This document shows positions 1 through 10,749 of a stretch of 64,000 nt of DNA, piece by piece. The DNA is from Piscicola geometra (taxonomy: Eukaryota; Annelida; Clitellata; Hirudinida; Piscicolidae). Below the pieces are notes generated by a model. The model ran no database searches. It was not told the origin of the DNA and saw nothing but the letters and a program-made list of their open reading frames with translations. The stretch is from contig OX030968.1 of the NCBI GenBank assembly GCA_943735955.1, positions 4,736,704 to 4,800,703 of the forward strand, given 5' to 3'. Made by a program: the position numbers and the translations under genes. How positions within the stretch are numbered: position 1 is the stretch's first letter; each line of letters starts with the position of its first letter.

Positions 1-249
1 GGCTCTAATTCGAACACGACAAAATCTGGAAGAATGGTTTTGAAACACAGGATGTAGAACGTAGTCAGTATAGCAAACGAATTTTGAATTTGTGTTTTTT
101 GATTTCATGAATTCATCATGCATTGAAAAGTAAATTGTAAAAACTATGGCGATAAGGAGTGGCTTACACATTGATTTAGCTTCTTTTGCTCCACTTTTTT
201 CAAACTGCACCAAGGCCAGGAGAAGAGCAAATGCGAGAAAACACTTCAT
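1..249 (-). CDS. Possible first exon of a small secreted protein (signal peptide)
   Basis: Reading leftwards from an ATG at 249, the frame stays open to the window edge. The first about 20 residues (start MKCFLAFALLLALVQF) have the charge-then-hydrophobic-core layout of a signal peptide, followed by a Lys/Glu-rich stretch. A good splice donor (GTAAGCC) lies about 27 codons in, near 168, so the coding exon may be about 80 nt and the open frame beyond it may be intron. No homologue is recognised. It could be the start of a short secreted peptide or a chance ORF. The frame is short, and no downstream exon can be seen because the window ends. Confidence 0.35.
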   Translation of the reverse strand, partial: MKCFLAFALLLALVQFEKSGAKEAKSMCKPLLIAIVFTIYFSMHDEFMKSKNTNSKFVCYTDYVLHPVFQNHSSRFCRVRIRA

Positions 250-544
250 TGCAACGTTTGAATTACTTTAGAAAACCGGCAAATCTCAATCTTCTTAGTT
301 AAAATCGACTTTCTTATATGCTATTTCATCCTATTTTACATAAAATCATTAACGTTTCATTGAATCAGTAGAAGTTGATTCTTTAGTTTAACGTATTTAT
401 TGATGAAATATGTAAATTTCATTTTTTTTAAATGTTCTTATTCTGTTTAAATAGTGAACTTTTCAGATGAATTTGCATTTTTCCCGATAAATTCAACTTA
501 AGAACGTGTTAGTTTATCGAGGATTGATCCTTTAGAACGGTTTG
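250..544. other. AT-rich stretch, no gene seen
   Basis: No open frame with recognisable content and no repeat structure was found. If the minus-strand signal-peptide exon is real, its promoter and 5' UTR would lie here; no convincing TATA box was seen. Confidence 0.4.
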
Positions 545-1440
545 CATTTAAATGAGACTTCAAAAATCATTCAAACTCGTAGTCCACAATAGTCATAAAT
601 ACATCACACCATCAGTAATAAATCCATCCATTCAACGCACTAACAAACTCACTATCTTAGATCATGGGCGGCGATCCTGGGGGGGTCCTGGGGTCAGATC
701 ACGTCCCTGTCTTAGTATCACATTCACCGACACTCTCACTATTTCACCACACATAAATCATATTGTCAAAAAATGCTTTCAAACATTTCATGCCATCAAA
801 ACAATCCGTTCCCATAAACTCTTAGGTTCCAAACTCCTCGACATCACTGAGTCCTCATCATCTCTCAACAAATCAAGCAAATTCAGTCCTTCATTAATAA
901 ACTAATTAGACTTAAATATCTTCCCTCTCACTACCCATCTATCACTTCTATTTCTAGCACTTTAGACACTAAACTATTTATTTAAATATCCACTAACTCT
1001 GACTACGTTCTTTATCAAATTCTACCCTCTCTTAAAAAATCTACACATAACTTAAGACCCCGTAAGCACAGTTTTGATACACCAATATAGACCACTTTTG
1101 AAAGTAAAACATTCCTCCCTCGTCTTCTGAAATATATCATTCTATAGTTTATATTTATATTATCATTTCTGATTTGTATTATTTATTTATTTATTGATTA
1201 TCATATTCACCATATCGTTGGTCGAGCTGTCTTGATTTTTATCCATTATTATTTGCATTAGAATCTAATATTTATCTTTTAGTTATGATATATTTTAAAC
1301 GTATATTATTTTTTATTTTTAAATTTCAATTTGTTTCGCTTTTTCGATTTGTTTTGGTTTTTTTGTTCACTTTTTATTTTTCGTATTTTTCTAACATGGC
1401 TTGCGTCTAGCCGTGAAGAATAAAAATTATTTTTAAAAAT
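545..1440 (+). pseudogene. 3' end of a LINE (non-LTR reverse transcriptase), decayed
   Basis: The plus strand reads the post-catalytic part of a LINE reverse transcriptase. The thumb-like segment (FTDTLTISPHINHIVKKCFQ, about 720-780) is followed, across a stop near 903 and another near 982, by the C-terminal block around 880-1130. That block contains the YLPSHYPS and NLRPRKHSFDTP motifs typical of Jockey/CR1-group LINE C-termini. A GC-rich insert of about 50 bp (662-712) interrupts the thumb segment. After the last codon comes a 3' UTR ending in an A-rich tail near 1440. The upstream RT core is missing, so this is a 5'-truncated dead copy. Clade assignment is tentative. Confidence 0.7.
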
Positions 1441-2035
1441 AGGGGGAGTTTGCTCAAGATGAACCGGTTCTAAAGATGGAACGAGCCTATTTACAATTGT
1501 GCGCTTAAATTTCTTTTCCTTTTATATCTTTGCATCCATCATAGATGCACATTTTAATGTTGGTTTTGTTTTGGAAATTTGTCTCATTCAATAAGAATAC
1601 TTGAAAAACTGATTTCTATAAGAATTGTTAAAATATTGAGAGATAACATTTTTCTTTTTTTTCTCAACTTCCGAAGATAAATAATTTCAATTTTTGTTAG
1701 TTATTAGACGATGCAATACAGTTTTATTGTGTGCAAATTGTAAAATTAAAAGCTGAGTGATTGGCCTGTTATGACCATAAATGTGTGCATGGTCATAGTT
1801 TCCTAACATGGAATACGAATAATTTTCTTAAAGGAAATTTAGAATGAGACTGTAGATGTTGATAGTTCTATATAGAGTATATAATTTACATAGACTATAT
1901 AGAGTATATTTTTAATTTAACAATAATTCTGTTATTTGCAAGCAAATAAATTCAGAAAGCGAAGCAAATAAATGTAGAAATCGAAGCAAATAAATGCTTG
2001 TATGACCTCCTAGAAAAAAAAATAATACATGAACT
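1441..2035. other. Intergenic, no gene seen
   Basis: AT-rich sequence without a supported gene. A weak tandem motif of the form gaagcaaataaatg recurs about three times at 1935-1996, close to the 3' end of the next LINE. Confidence 0.4.
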
Positions 2036-3345
2036 TCTTAATTAAATTCTCAAATTAAAAGAATTGTTATTAATAACAAATGTTTTCATTGATTTACAAA
2101 ATAAATTAATTGAAGTGATTGGAAATTATAAGTCGTTTAATTATTTTCTCAAAATTAAGGGTTTGCTGTATATTCTTCAAATTCAATGGCAATCTGTTCC
2201 AGAGTTGGAGCCCTGGATTGATTGGAATATTTAGATAGAAGTTAGTTCTTGGTGTTTGTAAGTAATAATCAGACTTAATTCTCAATGTTCGTGTGCAGTT
2301 GGATGTGAAGGAATGTATTAAGTGTGTAAAATAGGAGGATGTGTTTTTTATTATAAGTTTATGAAAAAGAATATAGGTTTTAAGGATGTATAACTGATTA
2401 ATTGTTAAAAATTGATCTGGAAGATACAGATGAGATATGTGGTCATGAGAGTGTAATTTAAACAATACTCTAAGAAAATTATTTTGTATAACATTTAAAG
2501 GATGTAAATGAGTTTTGCAAGCAAGCCCCCATATAGGAAGACAATAAGTCAAGTAAGGTAGAATTAAGGTAGAATAGAGTAACTTAATTATATGAAATGG
2601 TAAATTGTGTTTAAGTTTATGTAAAATACCGATATTTTTGAAAGTTTTTTTATATATACGTTATACGTTCATTCCAAGAAAGATTACTGGTTATATAAAT
2701 ACCTAAGAATTTTGTATAATCGACTCTCTCTATAATATAAGAATCAATTGTAGTCTATAATTAATAATGCTTGTTTTTATTTTAGGGCCAAAAAGAATGC
2801 TGCATGTTTTTGCAAAGTTGATTTTGAGTTGGTTGTCAATTGTCCATTGATGTAACAAATTAAGAAAAGTATTTGTTTTTAGAATAAGATTATTAACATT
2901 TGTGTCTTGGAACAATACTGTATTGTCGTCAGCATAAAGGAAAAATTTGGCAATTTCAGAAAGATTCATTAAATCATTAACATAAATGTTAAATAACAAA
3001 GGTCCTAAAATAGATCCCTGCGGTACACCAGTGTTAATCTTTAGTGTGTTAGATGTTACACCATCAATGTATACATATAGGGAACGATTTCTTAAATATT
3101 CACAGAACCATTTGTGACATGTTCTACGTATTCCATAATGTAACAATTTATCAAGCAAGATAGAATGGTTAATAGTATCAAATGCCTTTGAAAAATCAAT
3201 GAAAATACCTAATTTGTGTAATCGAAAATCAATACCAGTAGCAACATGATTCACAACATCCAAAATGGCTAGTTCCGTAGAATTGCCTTTTGTGAAAGCG
3301 TATTGGCTAGGTGATAGAATATTTTCGTTTTCTATCAAATTATCG
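2036..3345 (-). pseudogene. 5'-truncated LINE reverse transcriptase (CR1/Jockey group)
   Basis: Reading from 3338 down to 2730, a 200-residue frame covers RT motifs in order: SQYAFTKGNSTELAIL, the palm Asp block FIDFSKAFDTINHSIL, NTGVPQGSILGPLLFNIYVNDL, and the catalytic box in FLYADDNTVLF (Y-A-D-D). After a break at 2552-2730 a second frame (2552-2106) continues with the C-terminal region: YCLPIWGLA, then PxxxLQLWNRLPLNLKN near the end. The N-terminal endonuclease is absent and the frame is broken, so it is a dead 5'-truncated copy. The element reads opposite to the LINE relic at 545-1440 and differs from it in sequence. Confidence 0.85.
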
Positions 3346-3525
3346 TTTTTTATGAAATTCAGCCGACTTGTCAGAAATATTTGGGGACCCAGGCCACCAA
3401 TGATATAAAAGTATCATTTTTTGATATTTCATAAAACTAATATCACATTTTCAACTTAATAGCCAGTAAAATTATAAATAAATCAATAAATTATTTGAAT
3501 CATTTTTGGTGAAGAAAGTTCAATA
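3346..3525. other. Spacer between LINE and duplicated block
   Basis: AT-rich sequence with no recognisable feature. Confidence 0.3.
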
Positions 3526-4778
3526 AGTAATGAATTTATTCATTTTAATGTTATTTTAAACAAACTTGGAAAAATTGATTTTGCTTTGTCGAAGTTTCAT
3601 TCCTAATTAACTGAAAATAAGTTAAATGTTTTGTGAAAATGATTTTTAAATTTGGATTCCCCACACATTCCCGGTCCAAAACTTGCTAGTCTTAACCATA
3701 TACCTATAGTAATACTATATATATATGGTCTTAACCATAGATATCCTAAAAACAACAAGATATACTATATCTGTGGTCTTAACATTCCTTAGCATTTATT
3801 AGTTGAGCGTAAAAATTTGATTAAATAAACACGATTTAAAATTTCGAAAATTTTCTTTAAAAAATGATTTGAGATTGTTTTTATTGGTTTTAAGTAATTA
3901 AATTAAGTTTCTATGGCTTTTTATAAGGTTTAAACCATCAGCAGATTTAGTTTTTAAGTTGAATGATCTTGGGTCTAAGTAGAGGTCTGCGCAGAACAAC
4001 TTTTATAAACCTTCACCTTGAATATTTGTACAATTTATTCTTTTCTGAAGTTATTTTTTCATTTATAATGATCAATTCATCAAAGGGTTTTTTCAACATT
4101 CTCATTCCGAAAGTAAAAAATCATTCATATATTTGGATATTTTACCAATTTTTATGTCATTTTTATTTTATAAAAACAACCATAGCTTTTTAATATATTT
4201 CATTATATTTTTTTATGTTAGTATTTATTACAATGTCTAACATTTTAACCCGTTTTTTTCGTTTTCAATTTGAATATTGGGTCCAATTCCAGTTCTATTT
4301 CTAATCACGCCGTTTCCAGATTTAACTTTTCATTCCCATTCACGTCTTTATTTTTTATTACCGTTCTCTTGAAGGTTCTGCGGGTACCTGTTCCGACCTC
4401 CACGCTTATCAAACACACACAACAAAAAGTTATTTGAATCAAGGATAGAAAGATAGCAGGGATACTTCACTTTAAAATTGTTTTAAAATTATATTAAAAT
4501 ATTTATTTAAAATAGAAAAACCACTTATTGAAATATTTCAACTGCAAAAAATCCAATTTCTAAAAAAATATTGGAGGGGGGTGCCAAGGGACTGAATAAA
4601 AAGCTTTGGAGCTTGAGCCCTTCCAAGCTTCATGGAGTCGGCGCCTATTGTCATTTATAGAACTCAACCAACACTTTCAACCTATTTAGGAAGATTCATC
4701 TCCCTAAAACTGGCCATCCACAACAAACCCTCTTTTTATAATCTAACAAGCTAAACTGTCTACAACTCCCCTCCACAG

Positions 4779-4947
4779 ATGAACTCATCAAGAACCCTTA
4801 TGAGTACATGCTTGGTGTTTCTAGCGATGTTCTGTGCGGCAGACGTCTTGATGTGTAACTCTGGGGACTGTGAGAGTACAAAAAACATCACTCCAATATG
4901 TGCTGCACATTACAGGTCATGCATTATTTTTGTTGGTGAAATAAGTA
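4779..4947 (+). pseudogene. Orphan first exon of a Ly6/three-finger protein
   Basis: An acceptor-like ctccacag runs directly into ATG at 4779. The exon encodes 56 residues plus one base and ends at a strong donor (A|GTGAGT, 4947/4948), in the same phase as the intact family member at 45.7-47.4 kb. Residues 1-22 form a signal peptide almost identical to the intact copy (MNSSRTLMST start). The mature part holds four cysteines (residues 26, 31, 41, 48) but is otherwise very different. No second or third exon is found downstream on this strand, so it is probably an exon-only duplicate. If unspliced, the frame stops a few codons past the donor. Confidence 0.7.
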
Positions 4948-5154
4948 GTGAGTAGGTAACCTCAGTAGGCTTCGTTTGTTGTTTGTGTTTTTTAGTTTCT
5001 AATTGGCCGTTTTTCAACAACTTTTTCAACCTTTTTAGAAGATTTAATTTTCTAATATTTTGTTCACAAAACGGAAAAATCTGTCGAATGTTTATTCCAC
5101 TCCATCGGATTAAAATACGACTTTTTTTGAACGAATGAACGTATATATTTAATA

Positions 5155-5215
5155 ATCATCATCATCATTATTATTATCATTATCATCATCATCATCATCA
5201 TCAGCATCATCCTCA
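5155..5215. repeat. ATC trinucleotide microsatellite
   Basis: About 18 imperfect ATC/ATT units. The partner array at 51548-51641 is longer and purer. Confidence 0.9.
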
Positions 5216-5272
5216 TCTTCTGTTTAACTTCAACGTTTTATGTTTCTGGGTCATTAATCGATGAATAATCGT

Positions 5273-5738
5273 ACAAAAGTAATAAATCTTTTTTAATAAA
5301 ATTTGTTGTGTGAAAAATGTTACCCATTTCTCATAATTTAAAATTTATATGTTTTGTAAATTTTCATTGCTTTTTCATTTTTGTTTAAAATATGGGTTTT
5401 ATCTTTGAAAAATGAAATTAATAAAAGAATTTTGTTGCTTTTTAAATTTAAATTTAAATATATTTCAAAAATGAAAAACATTAGAAGTTTTATGACGTCT
5501 TATTGCTTTTTAAGTAATTTCAACCACCCATGCCATATTCCACTACTATTTTTTATCAGCCTCCATTTGCAATACTTTCGAGAAAAAAATTCATATACAA
5601 AAATGTGAAAAATCAATTTTAAAAAAGAACATAATATTACGATTGATTATATTATGTACTAATAAAGCTTCAAATATTTTTTAATTGAGTTATTTTAAAA
5701 ATGTAAGCGGTATTCTATAAAACACTACTTTCCTCTCG
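5273..5738. other. Intergenic, no gene seen
   Basis: Only short AT-rich frames, with no family motifs, signal peptide or repeat unit recognised. Confidence 0.35.
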
Positions 5739-5739
5739 T

Positions 5740-5944
5740 TGTATATAAGTTATATATTATAACTTATGCACGGTATATATGTTATACTCGTTATATATAA
5801 GTTATACTCGTTATATAAAGATTATAGTCGTTTGGACGTCATAAAGTCTCCGCTCGCCTATATATACGAGTTTCTCGCGGGCTTTTCTTTCTTCTCACGT
5901 TTCGTTCTTTTGGTGACTCAACAGTTGATTTAAATTTTAATACA
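5740..5944 (+). promoter_or_regulatory. TATA-type promoter-like sequence with upstream repeats
   Basis: A run of related motifs (gttatatataagttatactc, 5740-5820) precedes a strong TATA box, tatatata at 5859-5866. A pyrimidine-rich leader follows, then ATG at 5945, about 80 bp downstream. The spacing fits a polymerase II core promoter with a start site near 5890-5900. The ORF behind it (MAKMFSNKLSWIGSF start) stops after about 45 codons. It may be the 5' end of a transposable element. No other copy of this block was noticed in the window. Confidence 0.35.
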
Positions 5945-6500
5945 ATGGCAAAGATGTTTTCGAATAAACTTTCTTGGATTGGCAGCTTTACTTCATTCAC
6001 CAGAATGAAAAAACGACAAGTTATTGAACTCTTCCAGAACCTTCTACCACAGAATCAACTTCCAAACCACAGCAACTAGCTGCGCACACTTCAGCAACCA
6101 AGACGACACCAAACCCCCATAACACTCAATCGATGTAGCCACATCCAGGAACTAACCAACAACACTTCACAACTTCGAAAACACGAGCACCACGTGGCTT
6201 CCTTCAGCCGTGACCAACCCTTTACTCAAATACGCCCTCGATCAACAACCAGCTTCGCAAATGTTTCAGACGCTACCACTCTACACGTGTTCTTTCCAAA
6301 GCAAGCTTCTACAGAAATTCAAAATCTCAACATGAATGACCCTCCACGCTTCGGCAGCCCCAGCAACAGACAGACGATGTAACCTCTCCCGGGATAGACC
6401 AGCAACAACATGGCACACTTCACATCTTCGACCGCTCTAGCACCGCACAGATCTCTCCAACTGGATACAACACGGTACCCCTCACGTTGAAGTCGTCTCA
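5945..6500 (+). other. Ser/Thr/Pro/Gln-rich short ORFs, internally duplicated
   Basis: The first frame from ATG 5945 stops near 6078. Overlapping frames then read Ser/Thr/Pro/Gln-rich, low-complexity peptides up to about 6500. The segments beginning near 6130 and 6375 resemble each other (gatgtarcc, then ccagcaacaac/ccaacaacac, then cttcrac...gagcacc), so a unit of about 245 bp appears tandemly duplicated. Composition is more GC-rich than the surroundings. It could be an ORF1-like region of an unidentified element; no domain is recognised. Confidence 0.3.
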
Positions 6501-7545
6501 CTGGGAAGTCGTTGCATTACGAATTTTTATATTTGATTAACACTTTTCTAAAAATGTTTGTTAATATTATGGATTTATTTGCGCAACGGCTACGTGTGTG
6601 TTATTTAGGTGAAATTCAAGAAGAATTGTGGGGTTCGTTTGCGTTGGAGCTGCGGATGTTGTCTGTTCGTTGTAGTCATTGTTGTGGGATGCTGGTGGTT
6701 GTTGGGTGTTTCGTGGTGTTTTTGTCTGTTGGCCTGGGTTAGGGGAGGATTAGGGAGGGCTGTGAGTATTTCGTTAGTGGAGGTCGTATGGCAGGGGCGG
6801 ATCCACATATGGTCCAAGCAAGGGGCACACATTTTTTAGTGGAAAAATTTCAGCGCGCATTCAATATTAATATTTTGTTTTTACTTTATTTTACATAAAT
6901 TAAAACGTCTGTGTGGTAAGTGATCTTTGGTGATGGGTATTGTCGTATTTCATAGTTTATCTGATTGAGTATGGGTACTATAAGGAGTTTAAATTGTCTG
7001 CTGGTGTGTGATGTGTTTCTTGCGTATGATAGTATCTTTGTTGTGTTTTTATGGATGTGTAGGATGAATGAGTTGTTGTGTATTGTGTAGGTCCTAATGT
7101 ATAGGAGGAATTGTCTTGCAAGGTCATCTTTATTATTGATTACACTAATGGAAGCTGTGATTGAGGCTAACCTTTTTCATAGGGGTTGTCCTGTGTGAAG
7201 CTTTATTTTTGTCTTATCGTTTCTTATTAATAGGTAAATGAAGTAATTGTCCTGGGTGTTCTAATTTTTAGCCTATAGGTTCTGTAGTCTTGGACTGTAT
7301 GTTCTTAGCCTCTGTGGTTTGAATGGGTTAATTCTTATCAGTGGGTTGTGTCTATATATCTATTGTAAATTATGGGTTTGCATTTATTAATTATATTATT
7401 GTCTAAGGTTGGTAGTTAGATGTTTGCGAGTGCTGGGTGGTGCTGATGCCCACGGCACAGCTGTTAGTTTGTTGGTAGCTAGTATTTTGAAATTGGAAGA
7501 AGTTATTATTGAGTTTTGAAGTTTTGAATTTAGTAGGTCTATTAT
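6500..7545 (-). pseudogene. Decayed repeat related to the hAT-associated region
   Basis: From about 6960 to 7480 the sequence resembles the 11.69-12.1, 21.85-22.2 and 53.7-54.0 kb regions (shared motif tctgctggtgtgtgatg; the minus strand reads Thr/Asn/His-rich peptide) and the 19.12-19.38 kb repeat (gcgagtgctgggtggtgctgatgccca). Stops occur in all frames, so it is a relic. The stretch 6500-6840 is G-rich on the plus strand and has no recognised content apart from caggggcggatcc near 6793, a motif seen at ends of some hAT-type elements. Confidence 0.4.
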
Positions 7546-7990
7546 GAGTGGTTGTGGATTGATGGAAAGAGTACGTTTAATTGTTTATTTTGTTTACAAA
7601 ATCTTAGCATAACTTCATTTAACCTTGTAGGTCCCATCAACCATTATTACGTCAGAAAATCTTCTCAGCAGATTTATCTGATCGGTTGTTGTCCATCTGA
7701 TTACATCTTGTGGTTTCGTTTGGAGACCCTGGCTTTGTAAATGATCAGCTATTAGTGTGGGATTCGCGCCGTTAGATTGCATCAATAGTGTCTGTTCCTC
7801 TAACAATCTCTTTGGTCGTCTTTCTGAGCTATAAATTAAAAATTCTTCACTTCCATGTGGATGGTTATCAAGCCAATTTCTTTCCGGATTACATAGCTTT
7901 GAGATTCTTAGTCATAAGCTACATATATGGACATCTTGCATCCACCACGCTTATTAATATTCATTTTAATTCATCATTATTAACATAATT
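7540..7990 (-). pseudogene. MULE-B transposase fragment, N-terminal to first catalytic Asp
   Basis: On the minus strand the sequence reads a Mutator-type transposase segment: the NGANPTLIADHLQSQGLQ block, then IRWTTTDQINLLRRF, then VIMVDGTYKVK, where the D of DGTYK is the first catalytic acid of MULE transposases. It closely matches 19985-20340. The rest of the catalytic domain is absent next to it; related middle fragments are at 10310-10630 and 20370-20790. This lineage differs from the FLYWCH-containing MULE A/D type in this window. Confidence 0.7.
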
Positions 7991-8039
7991 GAAGCTTGAA
8001 GTTTTTTCCCTTGGGTCGATACGAACTGGATGATAATTC

Positions 8040-8160
8040 AATCGACAAAAATGCTGGGTGGTGCTAATGCCCCGTTAGTTTGTTGGTAGCTAGTAGTCCC
8101 TAAACCATTCTAACGCAGAGTCAGAGAAACCATTGGAGATGTGATCGAATATAAAATATA
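8040..8160. repeat. Fragment of a dispersed repeat
   Basis: Contains atgctgggtggtgctaatgcc and gtttgttggtagctagta, also seen at 7430-7480 and 19240-19290. No coding content. Confidence 0.4.
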
Positions 8161-8184
8161 AATAAATGTCATACTCGAATGGAC

Positions 8185-8375
8185 GAAACAAAAACAAAAA
8201 GATACTCAAAAAAGGTAGAAACTAAGGAGAAATGGGCGAAATAAAAAGAAATGGATATACCTTTTTGAGTATCCTTTTGTTTTTGTTTCGTCCATTCTTC
8301 CTTAGTTTCTACCTTTTTAAGTATTCTTTTGTTTTTGTTTCGTCCATTCTTTCTTAGTAGAAACTAAAGTGTGAA
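8185..8375. repeat. Hairpin-forming repeat (MITE-like), copy 1
   Basis: Built from motifs that occur in both orientations: gatactcaaa...aggtagaaactaagg on one side and ccttagtttctacctttt...gagtatcc on the other, plus cgaaacaaaaacaaa and tttgtttttgtttcg. The arms can pair into an imperfect stem. Related copies lie at 27320-27600 and 60785-60990. In copies 1 and 2 it sits directly upstream (plus sense) of the same MULE fragment, so it moved or was duplicated with it. Confidence 0.65.
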
Positions 8376-8379
8376 AGGT

Positions 8380-9240
8380 CCATAAATTTCAGAACAGTAA
8401 TTGAGAAGCTGGCTAGCGGATATGTCTTGTCTCATACCAATCCCAAGCCTCCCAAAGCGAAACCTTCAACAGAAAGTTTTCTGCCTCCGGATACGAGAGA
8501 GTTTACCTTCCTTTACAAAAGTAAAGTATTCAGGGACTAAAAGAGCTTCCTGATATAATAAAGAAATTGACAAATAAAAAGGTAGGTTATATTTTCCGGC
8601 TTTTCGATTAATGCCAGCCTTCAAGGTCATTATTGGTACAAACACATCGGCGATATACCGATATGTTCTCTACCGACCAGAGGCTGCTGCTAAGCCAATT
8701 AGTAAAATTAGAAGAAAAATAAGTTTGAAATTTCTGCTCTTTGGCGATGTTCTAAAAAAGATGAGAGGATCTGATCGGCAGAAAGTAAAGAAAGAGCAAA
8801 AGTTTTCCGCAAAAAAGAATAAGTTTCACCCTCTTCAAGATAGTCAGATGTGAGGCCAGTCTTTTGGGTCTTCCTCAAAAAAGCCTGACAAAAATGAAAG
8901 GCACAACCCTTAAATACGGCCAGAGGAAAGACTTGTCGCAAAGCAACCCAGAGCCCAGCTTCAAAGTCTAATGCAATAGTGTGTACTCTTCTCTGGGTCA
9001 GCAAGGAATTCACTTTTTCTAAAACCTGAAGGAACCTTACAATAAACTTTTAAAACCGTAAATGACAATTTAAAACATTTTATTAGCATTAAAATATTGA
9101 AAACGTATATAATGTTAAAGTAAAGATTTGAAAATAAAAAAAGATAATAATACCATTCTGTAGTCCTGACTCTTGCCCATCATCAAAACGAAGCACAACG
9201 GAATCTGCTTCACGTTGTCTCCGAACCTAGATACATGTTT
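8380..9240 (-). pseudogene. MULE A-type transposase remnant with internal deletion
   Basis: On the minus strand a 76-nt-type exon (9232-9156, reading FGDNVKQIPLCFVL) is followed by the final exon from 9030. The final exon carries the second catalytic acid (TIALDFEAGLW) and the C-x2-H block (GCAFHFCQA). Near 8615-8690 a further piece reads WSVENISVYRR and CTNNDLEGWH, the segment with the third catalytic Glu. The parts between are deleted or out of frame. The 8590-8850 part recurs at 27790-28060. The intron position matches MULE-D and A1. Non-functional. Confidence 0.7.
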
Positions 9241-9244
9241 CTGG

Positions 9245-9555
9245 GGCAATAATGATCATGGTGATGTCTGTTAGGTTAATTACATAACAAGTTATTTTCC
9301 ATGAAAATCTCTTCTTGAAGACTTTTTATCCAATTCTACTTTTTTTAAATAAGTTTGTCAAGTATTGCGAATATATTAAATTATTTTAGTCCGTTTGACA
9401 GTTATTCTGAAAAAATAATAATTTAATATATTCGCAATACGTGAAAAACTTATTTTAAAAAGGTAGAATTGGATGAAAAGTCTTCAAGAAGAGATTTTCA
9501 TGGAAAAACTGTTTGTGTAATTAACCTCACCCACATCACCATGATCATCATTGCC
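9245..9555. repeat. Long inverted repeat (foldback/MITE-like element)
   Basis: The left arm starts ggcaataatgatcatggtga and the right arm ends with its near-perfect complement at 9555. The arms include ccatgaaaatctcttcttga and its complement and a shared tattgcgaatatattaaatta core, converging on a loop of a few tens of bp near 9400. Arm length is about 130-150 bp. A sequence resembling one tip (caatgatgatcgtggtgatgt) recurs at 36675-36700. No ORF. Confidence 0.85.
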
Positions 9556-9668
9556 ACAGAAACTTTGTCTTTACCAATACAAAATTCTATCATCACCACA
9601 GTACCAAAATTCCTACTACAGCATCACCACATCATCTTCATAACTACAAAACATAATCATTATTTTTC

Positions 9669-9890
9669 TTAATCTTCTTGCCATAAGTTTTGAGGCTGCG
9701 ACAGGAGATGAATGAGAAGTTCTTGCCAGCACTGGAACTGTTGTTGTGTAAGGTTTTCTCTATTTTGTCGCAGCACATCTGGTTCCCTGCGGCCATCTTG
9801 GTTTGCTGCGGTCATTCTATGACAAATAGAAGACATGAATAATCTGGAGGCTTCAGATTGAGCTCTAGTGGAAAGCTTGCCAGCACCCAC
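9669..9890 (-). other. Unassigned 73-codon open frame
   Basis: A minus-strand frame with a Gln/Arg-rich C-terminal half (ENLTQQQFQCWQELLIHLL). It is higher in GC than its surroundings and lies among transposon relics, so it may be part of one. No domain recognised. Confidence 0.2.
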
Positions 9891-10310
9891 TGTCTACTTC
9901 ATTTTTGACATTTCACTAATTTATCCCATTATTTCAAATTTTCCATTTTCACAAATTCTAATGACTTTTAAATAATTCATTATAGTATTGTAATATAATA
10001 GAGGTATGTTCAGATGATTGATTATCATTTAAAATAGTATTTGTAGTTCTATGTAGTTAGACTGAATTTTATTTTAAATATTAATAGATTAAGCCATTAA
10101 ACCTATTGTCTTCATAATTACCGATCTTTGACTTGATACCTTTTTCGGGACAATGAGCCTCCCACATATTTTTCAGACCCAGATGGTCCCCCGCTGGTCC
10201 AAATGTACTTGAAGTTATTCTCACCACTCTTTCCACCACCGTTACAGTTTTGCAACCAAACTTTATACTGGAAATTGAATTCTGTCCTAGTGGCCCATTT
10301 CCATCCTCCC
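9891..10310 (-). pseudogene. Spacer plus relic shared with 19640-19860
   Basis: From 10100 to 10310 the sequence matches 19640-19860. On the minus strand both read an open-frame segment with QYKVW and GGGKSGENNFKYIWTSGGP. No family recognised; in both places it lies beside MULE-B fragments. 9891-10100 shows nothing recognisable. Confidence 0.4.
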
Positions 10311-10635
10311 TAAATAGTCCTGGTAAGAATTCTGTTGTAATAACATTCCCACATTGGCTTTATAGAACTCTAACTCTTCCGAAGAGCCTGCTCCGTGGAA
10401 CCTGAGCGATCTTTTCATATCTTATATCGCGTGCTTTATGCAGAGGAAAAAGGGTATTTTCGGAAAGTTATTTTTCAACCCATTACGTATACTTGTTTCA
10501 TTATCTGTTACAAAAATAAGATTAACTGCTTTTTCGAATTCTGGTATTTCTTCTTTTATCATTTGAAAAATGAGGAATGGGCTTTTTATAATTTCCTTTC
10601 ATGTATCATAAATGCCAACGATAAAGAAGGCGATG
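10310..10635 (-). pseudogene. MULE-B transposase fragment, middle part
   Basis: The minus strand corresponds to the 20370-20790 and 52249-52617 copies, which read FVTDxETSIRxGFKNNFPKI, then FLCIKHAIQD and KRWLRSxGAGSSEELEFYK. This is the MULE segment with the second catalytic acid (TDxE) and the C-x2-H block. Frameshifts break it here. It begins the larger block (10311-19150) duplicated at 52326-58690. Confidence 0.6.
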
Positions 10636-10749
10636 ATATAAATTTTTTTGATCTAAACGTCAAAACTAAATCACGGAGTTTATACCTGCATGGATGTTAT
10701 GGACTGGAGCAGAGTGAGTGTACATTAACATCTCAGCAGAGGGGCAGGA

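Larger units (their letters stand above)
3526..5272 (+). repeat. Segmental duplication, copy 1 (partner 50053-51975)
   Basis: Nearly every line matches 50053-51975 in the same orientation, including a Ly6-type first exon, its upstream region and an ATC microsatellite. Copy 1 has an extra roughly 90 bp tandem stretch at about 3690-3785 (ggtcttaacc motifs) and about 30 bp at 4010-4035. Copy 2 has an extra roughly 270 bp at 51645-51918. The 700 bp before the exon (upstream region, including gttctgcgggtacctg near 4376) contains no other ORF and is likely the ancestral 5' flank or intron of the Ly6 gene. Confidence 0.85.

Noticed and set aside
6790..6830. hAT-type terminal motif caggggcggatcc
   Set aside because: No partner inverted repeat or 8 bp duplication found; left as a comment only.
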